The notes: generated by a model from the sequence alone, not told the origin. Positions 53,160-63,160 are shown, counted from the first letter of the stretch. The stretch is 64,000 nucleotides of DNA from Fasciolopsis buskii (GCA_008360955.1 LUCM01005573.1:201958-265957); one strand, 5' to 3'. Numbers and translations: made by a program.

Positions 53160-53708
53160 ATGCAGATCATTGAACACGGCAGTGAACATCCGTTATTTTC
53201 CCGGAAGCTGGGTCCTCTGACAAATACCAGCACCAGGTGCCCAGTTTCATGTAATGGTGCTAGCGGAACACTCAAAAAGCATCCGGATTGTTTAACCGAC
53301 GCGCATTGCCTGCGAGCCAGTAAGAGTAGAGGCCAGCTCAGTGATCAATTACTGGTGAAGCGAAAACCATCATTCAAAAGCCAATCAGACTGCATGGCTG
53401 ATAAAATAGGAAGAACGGTAAACATGAACGAAAAGGTTCCAATAAGAATAAAACTCGCAGTGCACTGCCTTTCCACACGAAATTCCGGCACACTGCAAAA
53501 CCTCGTACGAGTATTTTTAAGTGTCAGCAATCAGACACTTAAGACAACGAATGCTTGTGTTCCCTCAACGTTCGTGTGGTTGTCATTAATGCAGCTTAGG
53601 TTTTCCATGTTACATGAAAGACTATTGATTCTCAACCTAGAGGTGCAAAATATCGCGCTTCAGCCAAGTTATGGGCAGTCGAAATTTATTTTCACTGGTT
53701 GCTGTTAA
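53160..53708 (+). CDS. Longest ATG-started open frame, unknown product
   Basis: A 182-residue frame starts at an ATG (53160) and ends TTTTCACTGGTTGCTGTTAA at 53708. It is open back only to 53136, just after a TGA. The translated product is basic, has scattered cysteines and a leucine-rich C-terminal third (LSLMQLRFSMLHERLLILNL), with no signal peptide at its start and no domain I recognise. It has no clear promoter, no poly-A signal at a sensible distance and no splice sites that I can defend. In 64 kb scanned in six frames a random frame of this size is not very surprising, so it may be an orphan gene, an exon, or chance. Confidence 0.2.
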   Translation: MQIIEHGSEHPLFSRKLGPLTNTSTRCPVSCNGASGTLKKHPDCLTDAHCLRASKSRGQLSDQLLVKRKPSFKSQSDCMADKIGRTVNMNEKVPIRIKLAVHCLSTRNSGTLQNLVRVFLSVSNQTLKTTNACVPSTFVWLSLMQLRFSMLHERLLILNLEVQNIALQPSYGQSKFIFTGCC

Positions 53709-54043
53709 TCTCTCTGACCTGTGGAAATCTCCACCTTTTCTCAGGTCAGGCCTAAGCGCTTGGCTTGTTCTGTGCGATATGAGTACTTAATTTTTCCCCA
53801 TTGGTGCACTGTTTATTTGCTGACAGTTCACAATTTGTTCACAGTCGATTGACGATAAACTTCGGCACGCTGGTTGAAGAAAAAACGTGTTGTTATCTGG
53901 TGCGCACGCAGAAACAGGATTTTCCAAGTCACCAAAATCAAAATACCGGAGCTAGTTGACGAAGACGAGCTCCTTTTTGTGTGTTTGTTTTGCTTAGCGC
54001 ATCAAATTTGTTTGTATAATATTCGTAGCTTTTCCAGTTATCC
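53709..54043. other. Spacer with nothing recognised
   Basis: About 330 bases between the open frame and the next SINE-A; no motif seen. Confidence 0.5.
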
Positions 54044-54212
54044 AATGGCGGCCAAACGGATAAGTTCGTGAAGTTTGGACATGAAGGTCCCGGATTCGAA
54101 GTCTTCCACCGTCAGCCAATTTCCTGACTGGGCAGCTCTCTGTTGGCCGTGACCCCCTTTTCTGACAAACGATCCACGTTATTTCATGAATAAATGAAGC
54201 AAAAGATAAGAG
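54044..54212 (+). repeat. SINE-A copy
   Basis: A-box-like TGGCGGCCAAACGG (54045-54058), core TTTGGACATGAAGGTCC, B-box GGATTCGAAGTC (54092-54103), then TTCCACCGTCAGCCAATTTCCTGACTGGGCAGC, CTGTTGGCCGTGACCCCC, TTCTGACAAACGATCCACGTTATTTCATGAATA and a tail GCAAAAGATAAG. This is the copy that best shows the whole 3' body. Confidence 0.75.
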
Positions 54213-55105
54213 ATATTCGGCTTTGAGCACGTGATTCCTGTCTTACATGCGTAGTACAAAAGCCAGCGGTCATTTCAACAGTCGTGAAATTCTACTAAAT
54301 TCAGATCTACTCACGGACCATAATGCAAACTGCAAATGAGCAGGAGAATTGCGTCTTGTCACACTTATCAGTTACAGAAAACGATAGTTGGGACAATAAA
54401 AGCGAATTATAATTCATACGAGAACAACGGCCTTATTGAACGGTTGTGCCAATTTGCTGTCCAGTCAGATATTCAGGATTCCGGCCGAATTTTAAGAACA
54501 ACCGATATCCTTTTTGTCGAGTGTCCTGAAACATCCGTAATATTTGGACCTATAATTAGTATACAGAATTCGGTCAGTCACCGTAACGAGCGGATACAAA
54601 TAACGAGTAAGTACTGAATTGTTCTCAAACCGAACTATGTAGCGAAGTCAAAGAGAAGGCCACAACAGAAGGCAAGTAAGTTCGAGTTGCATTTACAATT
54701 CATGGGCTTGCGTACAAGGTTGAACATATCTCGATTGGCGGAATGCGTTCCATCTAATCGCTTTACAGAAAGTGTGGATTTCACAACAGCTTGTCGTCAA
54801 GGTTCTCACTGGTCGCTTATCTACGCAGGTTATCGCGAGGCTGTGCCGAACTGCAACACGTTACTTACACGTGATCTCACCAGAGTATCATAACATTTAA
54901 AAACCTAAAAGAGAAAAGTGACAACAAACTATGAAAAGTGATTAAAAACAATACGACAAATTTAAGCGAAACATGTTTCGTTATGACCACCAAATAATGC
55001 ATCTGTTGACCGACAGCACGTGCATTTTTTACAGTAGATTTTCTCCTATCCCCAGTTCTTTACTTCAGGCAATGTGTCCCGGCCAATCGAGGATAACTAA
55101 GTGGA
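54213..55105. other. No supported gene
   Basis: Plus-strand frames at 54336-54617 and 54687-54893 are open and read like ordinary protein in composition but match no family known to me. Confidence 0.5.
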
Positions 55106-55111
55106 TCAGTT

Positions 55112-55185
55112 AGGTGACGATGCAAAGATCTGAACCCACTGCCTTAGGTTGAAATATCATGAGGTTGCCCGTTTTAGATCACCGG
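55112..55185 (-). repeat. SINE-A head, decayed
   Basis: On the minus strand a B-box GGTTCAGATCT (55127-55137) follows CCTAAGGCAGTG, matching the family core CCTGAAGGTCGCG; an A-box-like TCTAAAACGGG (55169-55179) lies 31 bases upstream. The body is not recognisable. Confidence 0.45.
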
Positions 55186-55420
55186 CGAAATCAATCAAGA
55201 AGCATGATTTAAATGTACAGTAGCATGAAATTCAACCAAATAAGTTTTTCTGTCCTTTACAGTACCACCGTGAAAAATTCCTGTAAGTTAGGAAACTTAC
55301 ATTTTAGACAATAGCAACAGAAGGAAAACCGGATTCAGGTACGTGACAAAAACTAGCACTGGTAACGATTAAGCAGATAAACGGTGGATATTGGACTAAA
55401 TATTCTCAATTTCGAAAGTT
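55186..55420. other. Spacer, nothing recognised
   Basis: Short AT-rich stretch without motif. Confidence 0.5.
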
Positions 55421-56030
55421 TTAACCCATCTGCCTCATAGTTTCTTCCAAGCTAACCAGGATGCGTGGTAAACATGAAACAGCGGAATTGCGACAAATAT
55501 CAGCAAGAGAAGAAACTAGTCTGCGATTTGGACGAGAGGACGCATGCAAATGGCACGGAAACAGGTCATTATGTAATGGATGGGCACTATGGCGTGATGG
55601 TTTTGCAATTGGCTTTGCGACGGAATCTAATAGGGCTATTTCAACGATTATCGGCGGTTCCTCGATGTTGGACCGTGCCAAACAAATCACGATCAATACA
55701 CGGGCGCAGATGTAGCCCAATATTGCCAGACGGTGAACAGATGCAAAGCGCGAGACCAGAGTGAGATCTCGCAATTCCATTGGCCAGCAGCGGACAGCCG
55801 ATACAGCGACGTGATCAGAAAGCAGGAGTGGGAATATACAAAAAGAAGGCGGTATTGTGAGCTGGTCCAAGCAAGCAGGATTAGCGGTCCGAATTCGACA
55901 AAAAGCCATGAACTAAATTGTGTGAAATGGAGCGAACAAGATCGATCACTCAAGACGTGGCGAGCAAATAACGGCATTCGCACAGGCGCAGTAATCCAAG
56001 CAAGACAACCCATAAATATGTGATGATCTT
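55421..56030. other. Patch open in several frames on both strands
   Basis: Five overlapping frames of 84-162 codons, three on the plus strand and two on the minus, crowd into 600 bases that look richer in GC than their surroundings. The longest is 162 codons on the minus strand (55421-55909). It lies just downstream, on the minus strand, of the CR1-like reverse transcriptase remnant, so it might be the 3' part of that element. I recognise no motif in any frame. High GC with few TAA/TAG words would also explain simultaneous opening in several frames. Confidence 0.3.
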
Positions 56031-56122
56031 ACTTGATGAATTTTTTGTGCCAGTTGAATTTTCTTGTCCTCATTTGAGATAGTGGGGACGGAGAACAGCG
56101 ATCTGGAGATATGATCGGCTTG

Positions 56123-57228
56123 CTAAAGAGCAGTATTCAGAAAAGAGAAACGACGTTGCACAAAACGTAGGATCTGCAAGAATTTCCGTGGAAAATTTTC
56201 CCAGGCACTGATGTTCAAGTCATACATTTTATCGACTAGATAAACACCGGAGATGGAATAAGCACAACTGGTGATAAACGAATCTCGAGTAGGCCCGGAA
56301 AATAACTGAATACCATTAGAGTACGAAACGGTGAATTCAATGATGAGCAAAATTCATTGACGGTATGCTCTGCACTAGACTGTCTTCATCTACGCATATG
56401 AAAACAGATGATGGATTCGTTTGACACAGTCGAAGATATGATATGACCATCGCTAATTGGTGCAAATTGCAATATTTTGCAGATTTCGTTCTGAGGACGA
56501 GAACGACGTCATTTAACGTATATTTACTGGAGAAAAGCACGTGAGAACGGATAAAACTGCACCCAAAACATCTAGATACAATAAGTCGAAGACTAAACTG
56601 CGAGTAAAAGTTCTAAATATTACGAAAATTTCTTTAGCGAGATGTGAAGCCCGGCTGATTGGAAGTTGACTGACCGGGTACGATGTCATCCACATACTCC
56701 AGAAAATGAATAGGTGGATAAGTAAACAAATCACTGAGGTAAGTAGTGGAAAGACAGAGCAAAAGAACTGCTTCTTGAAGAACATTGAATTTGTCTACTG
56801 AGGAACTGGATAAACGGCAACCAAATTCAGCTCCTGGAGTTCTGCTGAAGAAGTAATCTACCAGCCACAATAATACAGAAACCGGACGTCCATAGGATTC
56901 AAGCTTATGGAGCACAATGGAATGGAGGACTGAGTCAAAAGCGCAGGAATAATCTGCGGAGATACAGCTGGCTGATTTCACGGAGCTGTTTAAAATTTAG
57001 GAAACAAAATTCCAGAGGCAAGCGCTTGCATCCTAAGTCAATCTTTATGGATGAAACGAAAACTGAAATAATAGCGGAGGAACACAAAGAATTGAGGACA
57101 GCATGTTCGGTTAAGTTGGACTCGAAAGAGGTATCAGTGATGGGATGAAGTTGATGACAAAATCTGCGTACGGCATTACCCACTGGTGTTTTACTTATCA
57201 GCAGAATTACTACTGAGAAGTTTAGCAT
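56123..57228 (-). pseudogene. CR1/Jockey-like non-LTR reverse transcriptase remnant
   Basis: Read on the minus strand, 56981-56634 encodes recognisable reverse transcriptase blocks in order: DYSCAFDSVLHSIVLHKLES (usual D.S.AFD.V.H), then WLVDYFFSRT (usual WL.DYL..R.), then VLQEAVLLLCLSTTYLSDL (usual VPQG.VLSP.LF..Y..DL), then FLEYVDDIV (the catalytic Y.DD). A neighbouring frame from 57228 to 56935 holds the block before it, so there is at least one frameshift near 56960. Further on, YSISGVYLVDKMYDLNI at about 56250 resembles the G..L....DLG block after the catalytic site. The PQG motif has become LQE and stops break the rest, so the element is dead. The endonuclease and ORF1 were not found. 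The family assignment is by motif style and not by alignment. Confidence 0.75.
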
Positions 57229-57252
57229 ATCTTGGTGTCATTTTGCACTTCA

Positions 57253-57679
57253 GACTTATTGGCAATCTTTCGTATGCATAATGAGATACCCAGGTACGCA
57301 TTACATATTCACAAGTCAACCCATGAACAAAACATGCTTCCAATTGCACGCAGGTATTTTAACTACCAGTGTGTGGCACAGCCGTCGAGTGACAGTTTTT
57401 ATCCCACCGAATAGCAAGTCTTATCAAGAAATTTTTAATTTAGAAAAGTTGGTAGAGGATAGCGACTCATTCGAAAACATCTATTACCAAGTCGCTTTTC
57501 TCTTCGGGGAAAATGTAAAAACTACGGGCAGCTGGAATGCGCAGGTTGGCAAATGCTGCAGTGATAACGACTACTCTAATGCAGAACTGCGTGCACCGGG
57601 TAATCTCGACCAAACGATAAACCAGTCTGTGTTTAGCAATGTGTGTTATCTCGTGCACCGATCAACAAGTGGTTCGTAA
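57253..57679 (+). CDS. Candidate exon, unknown product
   Basis: A 142-codon frame is open from just after an acceptor-like site (TGTCATTTTGCACTTCAG, ending at 57252) to a TAA at 57679. The translation begins TYWQSFVCIMRYPGTHYIF and has several cysteines, tryptophans and acidic stretches (LVEDSDSFENIYY), giving a globular-protein look. CAG followed by GTTGGC near 57542 is one possible donor. No domain is recognised. It starts just upstream of the minus-strand reverse transcriptase remnant, so transcription from this strand would be independent of it. Chance can still yield this length. Confidence 0.22.
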
Positions 57680-58055
57680 TATGAGCTCCTTGGAATGTTC
57701 TGTACCTAATTCCAAACCGCCGTTGTTTATTCACTCCATCCACATCCCTCCCCCGTATTTTGTCGTTCCATAGAAACCGGGTTCCTGTTTACCGACACAA
57801 ATTATCTTCGTGTTATAAGCGTGGTGGCTAAGCGACGAAAAGGAATTCGGTAAAAATGTGCTCTACCGCTTCCTGTGATATGCATTCAATGATAATTTTA
57901 GACTAGTTTGTCTTGCTTTGCGCCGACTTCAGGTTGATCCTAGGTAATTGCTACTACGCAGTCAGAATATTTGTAATTGTTCATTATGGACATTAATCTG
58001 AGAACGCAGATTGAATAAGCGAATCAACACAAACCGACTGAATGGCTCAATATAA

Positions 58056-58380
58056 AATGAACATGAATTCGCGCATTCCTGTCTCCATCCCAAAACGGTT
58101 AAGGATTCCATTTATCCAGCTCCAACATATGACTCGTTTAATGCGCTATTTACAAAAGAATTATCCATCTACGTAAGTATATATATATATTCTTTCAACT
58201 GTTTCCCTCGCAACTATCATGTTTGAGTTCAAGAGACACTTCTTTGTTCTTCGGAAAAATCTTCCGTTTCCTCTGAACAGAAAAGACCATCGAACAGCTG
58301 AATGTTTATCGGCACAGTTTCACCGAACTTGCGAGCTTTATCCAATGGCGCACCCAAATTTATCTATATACCTAGACTGA
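58056..58380 (+). other. Possible two-exon 3' end of a gene
   Basis: A 39-codon open stretch (58056-58172; includes TVKDSIYPAPTYDSFNALF) ends at a strong donor, TAC then GTAAGTAT. If spliced to the acceptor ATCGGCACAG at 58317, the same phase continues for 20 codons (beginning FHRTCELYPMAHP) to TGA at 58380. A nearer acceptor at 58280 would end the protein after six residues. The 5' side of the first piece has no convincing acceptor. A (TA) run sits just inside the putative intron. Confidence 0.17.
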
Positions 58381-58582
58381 TCGTGGCCTGGGTTCGCTTC
58401 ATGTGGAAATTCGTCACAACCCTTAACTACCATAAAGTATGAAGTCTAATCGCAAATGTCTGACATTTTTTTGACAAATCAAGACCCGCACAGATATAAT
58501 TATGAATGAGATGGTTCGTAAAATAGGCATGCCGTCTCACTGGCCATAAATAACGAAAGTAAACCTGTTATAAGTTAGTAAT

Positions 58583-58858
58583 GTGAAAGTTACAGAAAAA
58601 CGAACCACACAGATGCACAAAGTTTTCCCTTCTGATCCACCAACAGACGTGATCGTGCGATTAAGCACTCAACGTGGCTTTATCGTAGTCCCAAGAAAGC
58701 AATCGTTCAACGCCACTGAAACATTTAACTTGGTCCTGGTCAATAAACCCAAGTGGCTTGAACCGTTATTTATTCAGATATTTGGATTTACCCTTGATTC
58801 AGTAATTCGATCTGGTGATCAAATTTTGTCATTGTCTTTTGATTTGGGGATGTCGTGA
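58583..58858 (+). CDS. Candidate open frame, unknown product
   Basis: A frame of about 91 codons begins at a GTG-type codon, so a true start is more likely at the ATG near 58613 (MHKVFPSDPP) or a splice junction such as CACACAG just before it. The text reads like a folded domain with alternating hydrophobic residues (DVIVRLSTQRGFIVV, NLVLVNKPKWLEPLFIQIFG). I do not recognise it. Confidence 0.14.
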   Translation: MKVTEKRTTQMHKVFPSDPPTDVIVRLSTQRGFIVVPRKQSFNATETFNLVLVNKPKWLEPLFIQIFGFTLDSVIRSGDQILSLSFDLGMS

Positions 58859-59273
58859 CGGATTCTAATCCGAGTTCGCTAACTAATGTGAAATGTAGGA
58901 ATACTAATTCTGGAACCAGCGGCTTCCGGCCTCCCTTTACACAACTTTCCGTATATTTTGGCTGTTCACATTTACCCATGTCACCCCATTCACCTTCAGG
59001 AATTCTAATCTCATTTTACTGAACTCGATCACATTGGTCATTTCATCCTAATCAATGGTCGCACAAATATGACTTATAAATTCGGTAGTTTACGTGGAAA
59101 TCGCATGTTCTGATTTAGTATGCAGATAACCATCTTCGCAAGCATTCATACTGGTTTAGCGGCTGAGCGACATCTTTATAAAACTGGCAGATTACAATAA
59201 TAGCAGTGGCAATAGTAAATGCTAATAATGCCAAATGTTTGCCTCAATCCAAAAAGATAAATTGTCTTGTCAG
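58859..59273. other. Spacer, nothing recognised
   Basis: No motif or repeat seen. Confidence 0.5.
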
Positions 59274-59740
59274 TTATTTACTGTTCAAAGGGAGTCTGCT
59301 TCATATTCGTGGCTAACGATATGCGAGCAGCTGAGTACTTTGTCAATTACGTTTTCGCTGAGCTTACTGTTACTTTGGCAACAATATTGCATGAGCTAAA
59401 GCTAATTCACACTGAACTGGGAGAAAAGCAGTGCAAAATCCAAAACGACCACAGTTTCCGGAAGATTTCACGTCCTGGTACACGTTCCCAAATCTCAAAG
59501 ATTCAGCACTCGTGTAAACTATTAAAGCTAAAATCTTCATTTGAAAAATTCAACAAATGTCACGGACTAATCAATGGCCAACACCATCCGACACATAAAA
59601 AAGAAACATTTTCAACCCAATCCAACACTGCTGAAGTCCACGCTCTCCCTCTGTCAATCAATACTGTTGTAGATCTAACGCCAAAATTTCTAACGAATAA
59701 GCAGCAGAATTCAGTTACTACTGGCAACGAGTCGAATTAA
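59274..59740 (+). CDS. Candidate exon, unknown product
   Basis: A frame of about 155 codons follows an acceptor-like GTCTTGTCAG (to 59273) and runs to TAA at 59740. The first 60 residues are mixed hydrophobic (FVNYVFAELTVTLATILHEL) and the rest is polar and rich in lysine, serine, histidine and threonine. There is no ATG near the start, so if real it is an internal or terminal exon. It lies about 240 bases upstream of the RTE-like remnant on the same strand, but nothing in it resembles the endonuclease domain of such elements. Confidence 0.17.
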
Positions 59741-59969
59741 ATCCCCCATTGCTGTGGCATCTGAAGCTGTCGTAGACTACCTCAAATGACCTGGTTATGC
59801 CATCAAACGTGAACCAGGTTTTACTATTAAATCGTCTGTCGAATTTAGTGGATCTCGCAATCTAAACAAGAGCATAATGCATCAGTATGGCTTACCGATC
59901 GGGAGTCATTTAGGTTTCCAATTAAAATGGTTCAGAGGGGGCCGACTGACTGAACAAATTGCCTAAACT

Positions 59970-60296
59970 TAATTTCCGTGGTCCAGTTCTATCAATTATA
60001 GTAATCCTAATACCGAATTACTCACGGCTGTTGCTGAGATGTTAGTTTCGATATTGCTGTGTCATCGGGGCACGATTCGTGAGAGAAACGTCCACAAACA
60101 GCAGGGCAGACTTTGCCTGGTTCGAGGTTGTATTTTTACCCTTCCCTAATTACCTGATGCGCACCACATACATCTAATAACCAGTGCTTTTCTAAACCTG
60201 AGAAGTGCATTCAATACAGTTGACCAAACAGTGGCGTTCAGTACCGAGCCTCGCAAAGATATGGTGCAGACCTTCGTGCTCGCTTGGCTCTGGTAG
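59970..60296 (+). pseudogene. RTE-like reverse transcriptase remnant, N-terminal blocks
   Basis: One frame reads through the early reverse transcriptase blocks with a single internal stop: INYSNPNTELLTAVAEM (usual NYRGI.LL.VA.K), then RERNVHKQQGRLCLVRGC (usual R....Q.GFRPGRGC), IFTL, a stop, then SAFLNLRSAFNTVDQTV (usual .FLDLR.AFDSVDR), and a closing FVLAWLW before TAG at 60296. Residue order and spacing match RTE-type elements. The catalytic block was not found. The frame crosses 60025, the left edge of the duplicated segment, without disturbance, so that edge is native sequence. The element is dead. Confidence 0.65.
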
Positions 60297-61248
60297 CAGA
60301 ATAAGTGAAACAGAACGGGATGTAATCCTCTTTTTTGGGGATTACTCAGCTGAGGTTGCCGATAACTGATTAACGCAGTGCGATGACTTCGTCCGGTATC
60401 GAGAGGATCTCTAAGTGCCTCACATTTTCGTCCACCTAGTAGAAGGTGTTTGACTGATAAGGTGCTTCGCTTTTGCTTGCTGGGATATCTCCCCTAAGGG
60501 CTAACTAGAATCTTTCCTTTGTTATTCATAGCGCATAATCTTAGCCTTCGCTGGTGGTTTTCAGCCTTCAGTCGTTGTTCTCAGATCCGCCAACAATGTG
60601 TTCATTAAGCGGCTTTACAAAATGAAGCTTTAAGATATAGCGAGAAATTGGAACGTTTATTTTTAAAGTGCATTTTCATAAGTCTGCCTTCGCGATGGCA
60701 CTTTCAAAAAACGTTACTGAATGACATCCACGAGAGGCAATGCTCGTGATTCTGTGAGATAGACATTGTCTGACCCATACACATTTACCTCTCAGGCATG
60801 ACTGGATATTCGGCTTTGTGGAAGCATAAGATGCTGCTGTTTGAGCAGCAGAAATACACGAGCCGTTACATCGCATCAATATGCGACCTTATTGTTGTTA
60901 TGGGGACTACGTAGTGATTGTATTTGTTATCATTATAAACACTTGCTTCTGGCCGCCTAACGGATATACGGCAAACCACGGAGTTCATTCGAAGCGATCA
61001 GCGGTATTTGACCAGGGTGGCACATTTCGCACTTATGTTTAACTTGACCATGGACAAGATGGTGGTGGATGGTTTAGGAGGTCTGAAGGATGTGGGAATC
61101 GAACTGTCAGACGGTGAAAATCTGGTACTTAGGTTACGCCGACCATCTTGTCTGATTATTTGAATATGTGGAACATGTGCGACGTGGGCGAGGCGGGCTC
61201 GCAAGAGCTGTAGTTCTAATCGGTTCGTGTTTTGTATTTAAAAAATGT
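60025..61248. repeat. 1,224-base direct duplication, copy 1
   Basis: Begins CGGCTGTTGCTGAGATG and ends AAAAAATGT immediately before a single N. It matches 61250-62473 at a constant offset of 1,225 with no difference seen by eye; small minus-strand frames in both copies translate identically. Confidence 0.97.
60297..61248. other. Interior of duplicated segment, poorly recognised
   Basis: Beyond the reverse transcriptase blocks no reliable motif is seen. A tRNA-like match on the minus strand lies at 61078-61150 (same as the copy 2 feature). Small minus-strand frames of 67 and 68 codons have no recognised product. Confidence 0.5.
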
Positions 61249-61249
61249 N
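61249..61249. other. Single N between identical segments
   Basis: The one unknown base sits exactly between the end of copy 1 and the start of copy 2, as a scaffold join would leave it. Confidence 0.98.
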
Positions 61250-61521
61250 CGGCTGTTGCTGAGATGTTAGTTTCGATATTGCTGTGTCATCGGGGCACGA
61301 TTCGTGAGAGAAACGTCCACAAACAGCAGGGCAGACTTTGCCTGGTTCGAGGTTGTATTTTTACCCTTCCCTAATTACCTGATGCGCACCACATACATCT
61401 AATAACCAGTGCTTTTCTAAACCTGAGAAGTGCATTCAATACAGTTGACCAAACAGTGGCGTTCAGTACCGAGCCTCGCAAAGATATGGTGCAGACCTTC
61501 GTGCTCGCTTGGCTCTGGTAG
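61250..61521 (+). pseudogene. RTE-like reverse transcriptase blocks, duplicated copy
   Basis: Same blocks as 60025-60296, from AVAEM through FVLAWLW. Here the reading frame upstream is interrupted by the N and unrelated sequence, so the NYSNPN block is missing. It probably does not exist as a separate copy in the genome. Confidence 0.6.
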
Positions 61522-62302
61522 CAGAATAAGTGAAACAGAACGGGATGTAATCCTCTTTTTTGGGGATTACTCAGCTGAGGTTGCCGATAACTGATTAACG
61601 CAGTGCGATGACTTCGTCCGGTATCGAGAGGATCTCTAAGTGCCTCACATTTTCGTCCACCTAGTAGAAGGTGTTTGACTGATAAGGTGCTTCGCTTTTG
61701 CTTGCTGGGATATCTCCCCTAAGGGCTAACTAGAATCTTTCCTTTGTTATTCATAGCGCATAATCTTAGCCTTCGCTGGTGGTTTTCAGCCTTCAGTCGT
61801 TGTTCTCAGATCCGCCAACAATGTGTTCATTAAGCGGCTTTACAAAATGAAGCTTTAAGATATAGCGAGAAATTGGAACGTTTATTTTTAAAGTGCATTT
61901 TCATAAGTCTGCCTTCGCGATGGCACTTTCAAAAAACGTTACTGAATGACATCCACGAGAGGCAATGCTCGTGATTCTGTGAGATAGACATTGTCTGACC
62001 CATACACATTTACCTCTCAGGCATGACTGGATATTCGGCTTTGTGGAAGCATAAGATGCTGCTGTTTGAGCAGCAGAAATACACGAGCCGTTACATCGCA
62101 TCAATATGCGACCTTATTGTTGTTATGGGGACTACGTAGTGATTGTATTTGTTATCATTATAAACACTTGCTTCTGGCCGCCTAACGGATATACGGCAAA
62201 CCACGGAGTTCATTCGAAGCGATCAGCGGTATTTGACCAGGGTGGCACATTTCGCACTTATGTTTAACTTGACCATGGACAAGATGGTGGTGGATGGTTT
62301 AG

Positions 62303-62375
62303 GAGGTCTGAAGGATGTGGGAATCGAACTGTCAGACGGTGAAAATCTGGTACTTAGGTTACGCCGACCATCTTG
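62303..62375 (-). repeat. tRNA-like sequence (also at 61078-61150)
   Basis: On the minus strand, an A-box-like TGGTCGGCGTA (62360-62370) and a B-box AGTTCGATTCC (62320-62330) are 29 bases apart. The T-arm does not pair well and no acceptor stem is evident, so this is a tRNA-like repeat or coincidence and not a tRNA gene. It may be a relative of SINE-A inserted in the RTE-like remnant, which would help explain the extra distance between its two halves. Confidence 0.3.
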
Positions 62376-62473
62376 TCTGATTATTTGAATATGTGGAACA
62401 TGTGCGACGTGGGCGAGGCGGGCTCGCAAGAGCTGTAGTTCTAATCGGTTCGTGTTTTGTATTTAAAAAATGT

Positions 62474-62837
62474 GAATTGCTGTTGCAAGACTGGACCCCA
62501 GTGGTTCCGGGTTTGATGACAAAAAAACCCGCCAAATATCGACCCCTCACATAGCTGGGCAGTTCAGCTTTTACAACTACCAACTCTAGGCTGACCAGCC
62601 GTGGTTTCCATCGCCACCTTACATTGTTGTCCATTCAAAGGATGGCAAGAGAATGAGGATCGACTATGGGGTAATAATTTGAAGCACTAAATAAGACTGA
62701 AGAATTTCAAATCTAAGTATACCAATAGCTTTAGCATTTATTCATAGCACCCATTGCCATCACTACAAGCCTGGTAGCCCAACTGGACCGAAACAAACCA
62801 TCCCTATGGCAGCTGTTCCACAAAGGGTAGAAGCAAG
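62474..62837. other. Spacer within the RTE-like remnant
   Basis: No recognisable blocks; a minus-strand frame of 91 codons crosses it and the tRNA-like sequence without motif. The RT middle and catalytic YADD block would be expected between 61.5 and 62.8 kb but could not be located. Confidence 0.45.
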
Positions 62838-63160
62838 ATAGCACAGACGAGCATGCGCACATCCAAGACTACAGCGGTGCAGGTTGAACGGAATCACTCA
62901 CAATGCTACCTCGATATTTCGCTGCATCTGAAAGGTTTTTTTACTGTTGTGCGGTGCGCCGTTATTCTGTATGAATGTGAGACATGGAGTTGTTGTGCGG
63001 AATATGTTCGTTGCGCTTGGAGATTTTCATTAGCTGTATTTGTTTAGTGTCGGTAGAATTGGATCAAATGACCGGTTGAACAATGCTACGAACAGAAACT
63101 GGATAGTGGATATCAGTTCGAGGGACATTCCATATTGGGTTCAGTGGACTTTGTTCATTG
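62838..63160 (+). pseudogene. RTE-like reverse transcriptase remnant, C-terminal block
   Basis: The frame at 62853-63047 contains YLDISLHLKG, then VVRCAVILYECETWSCCAEYV. This matches the conserved C-terminal stretch of RTE-type and related elements (D.SL.LKGRVY...VRS.LLYGCETW.LRAED.R), with YEC for YGC. A neighbouring frame continues with GRIGSNDRLNNATNRNW (usual RI.W.DRVSN..VR.R). It is the far end of the element whose N-terminal blocks lie at 59970-60296. Subtracting the suspicious duplication puts the two about 1.7 kb apart, closer to a normal element. Confidence 0.7.

Larger units (their letters stand above)
61250..62473. repeat. 1,224-base direct duplication, copy 2
   Basis: Begins directly after the N with CGGCTGTTGCTGAGATG and continues past the shared ATGT into unique GAATTGCTGTTGC. 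The right edge is therefore the native continuation. Confidence 0.97.

Noticed and set aside
60676..62429. Two pairs of identical 67- and 68-residue minus-strand frames, as possible duplicated genes
   Set aside because: Their identity follows from the duplicated 1,224-base segment, which is probably an assembly artefact, and they lie over a retroelement remnant.
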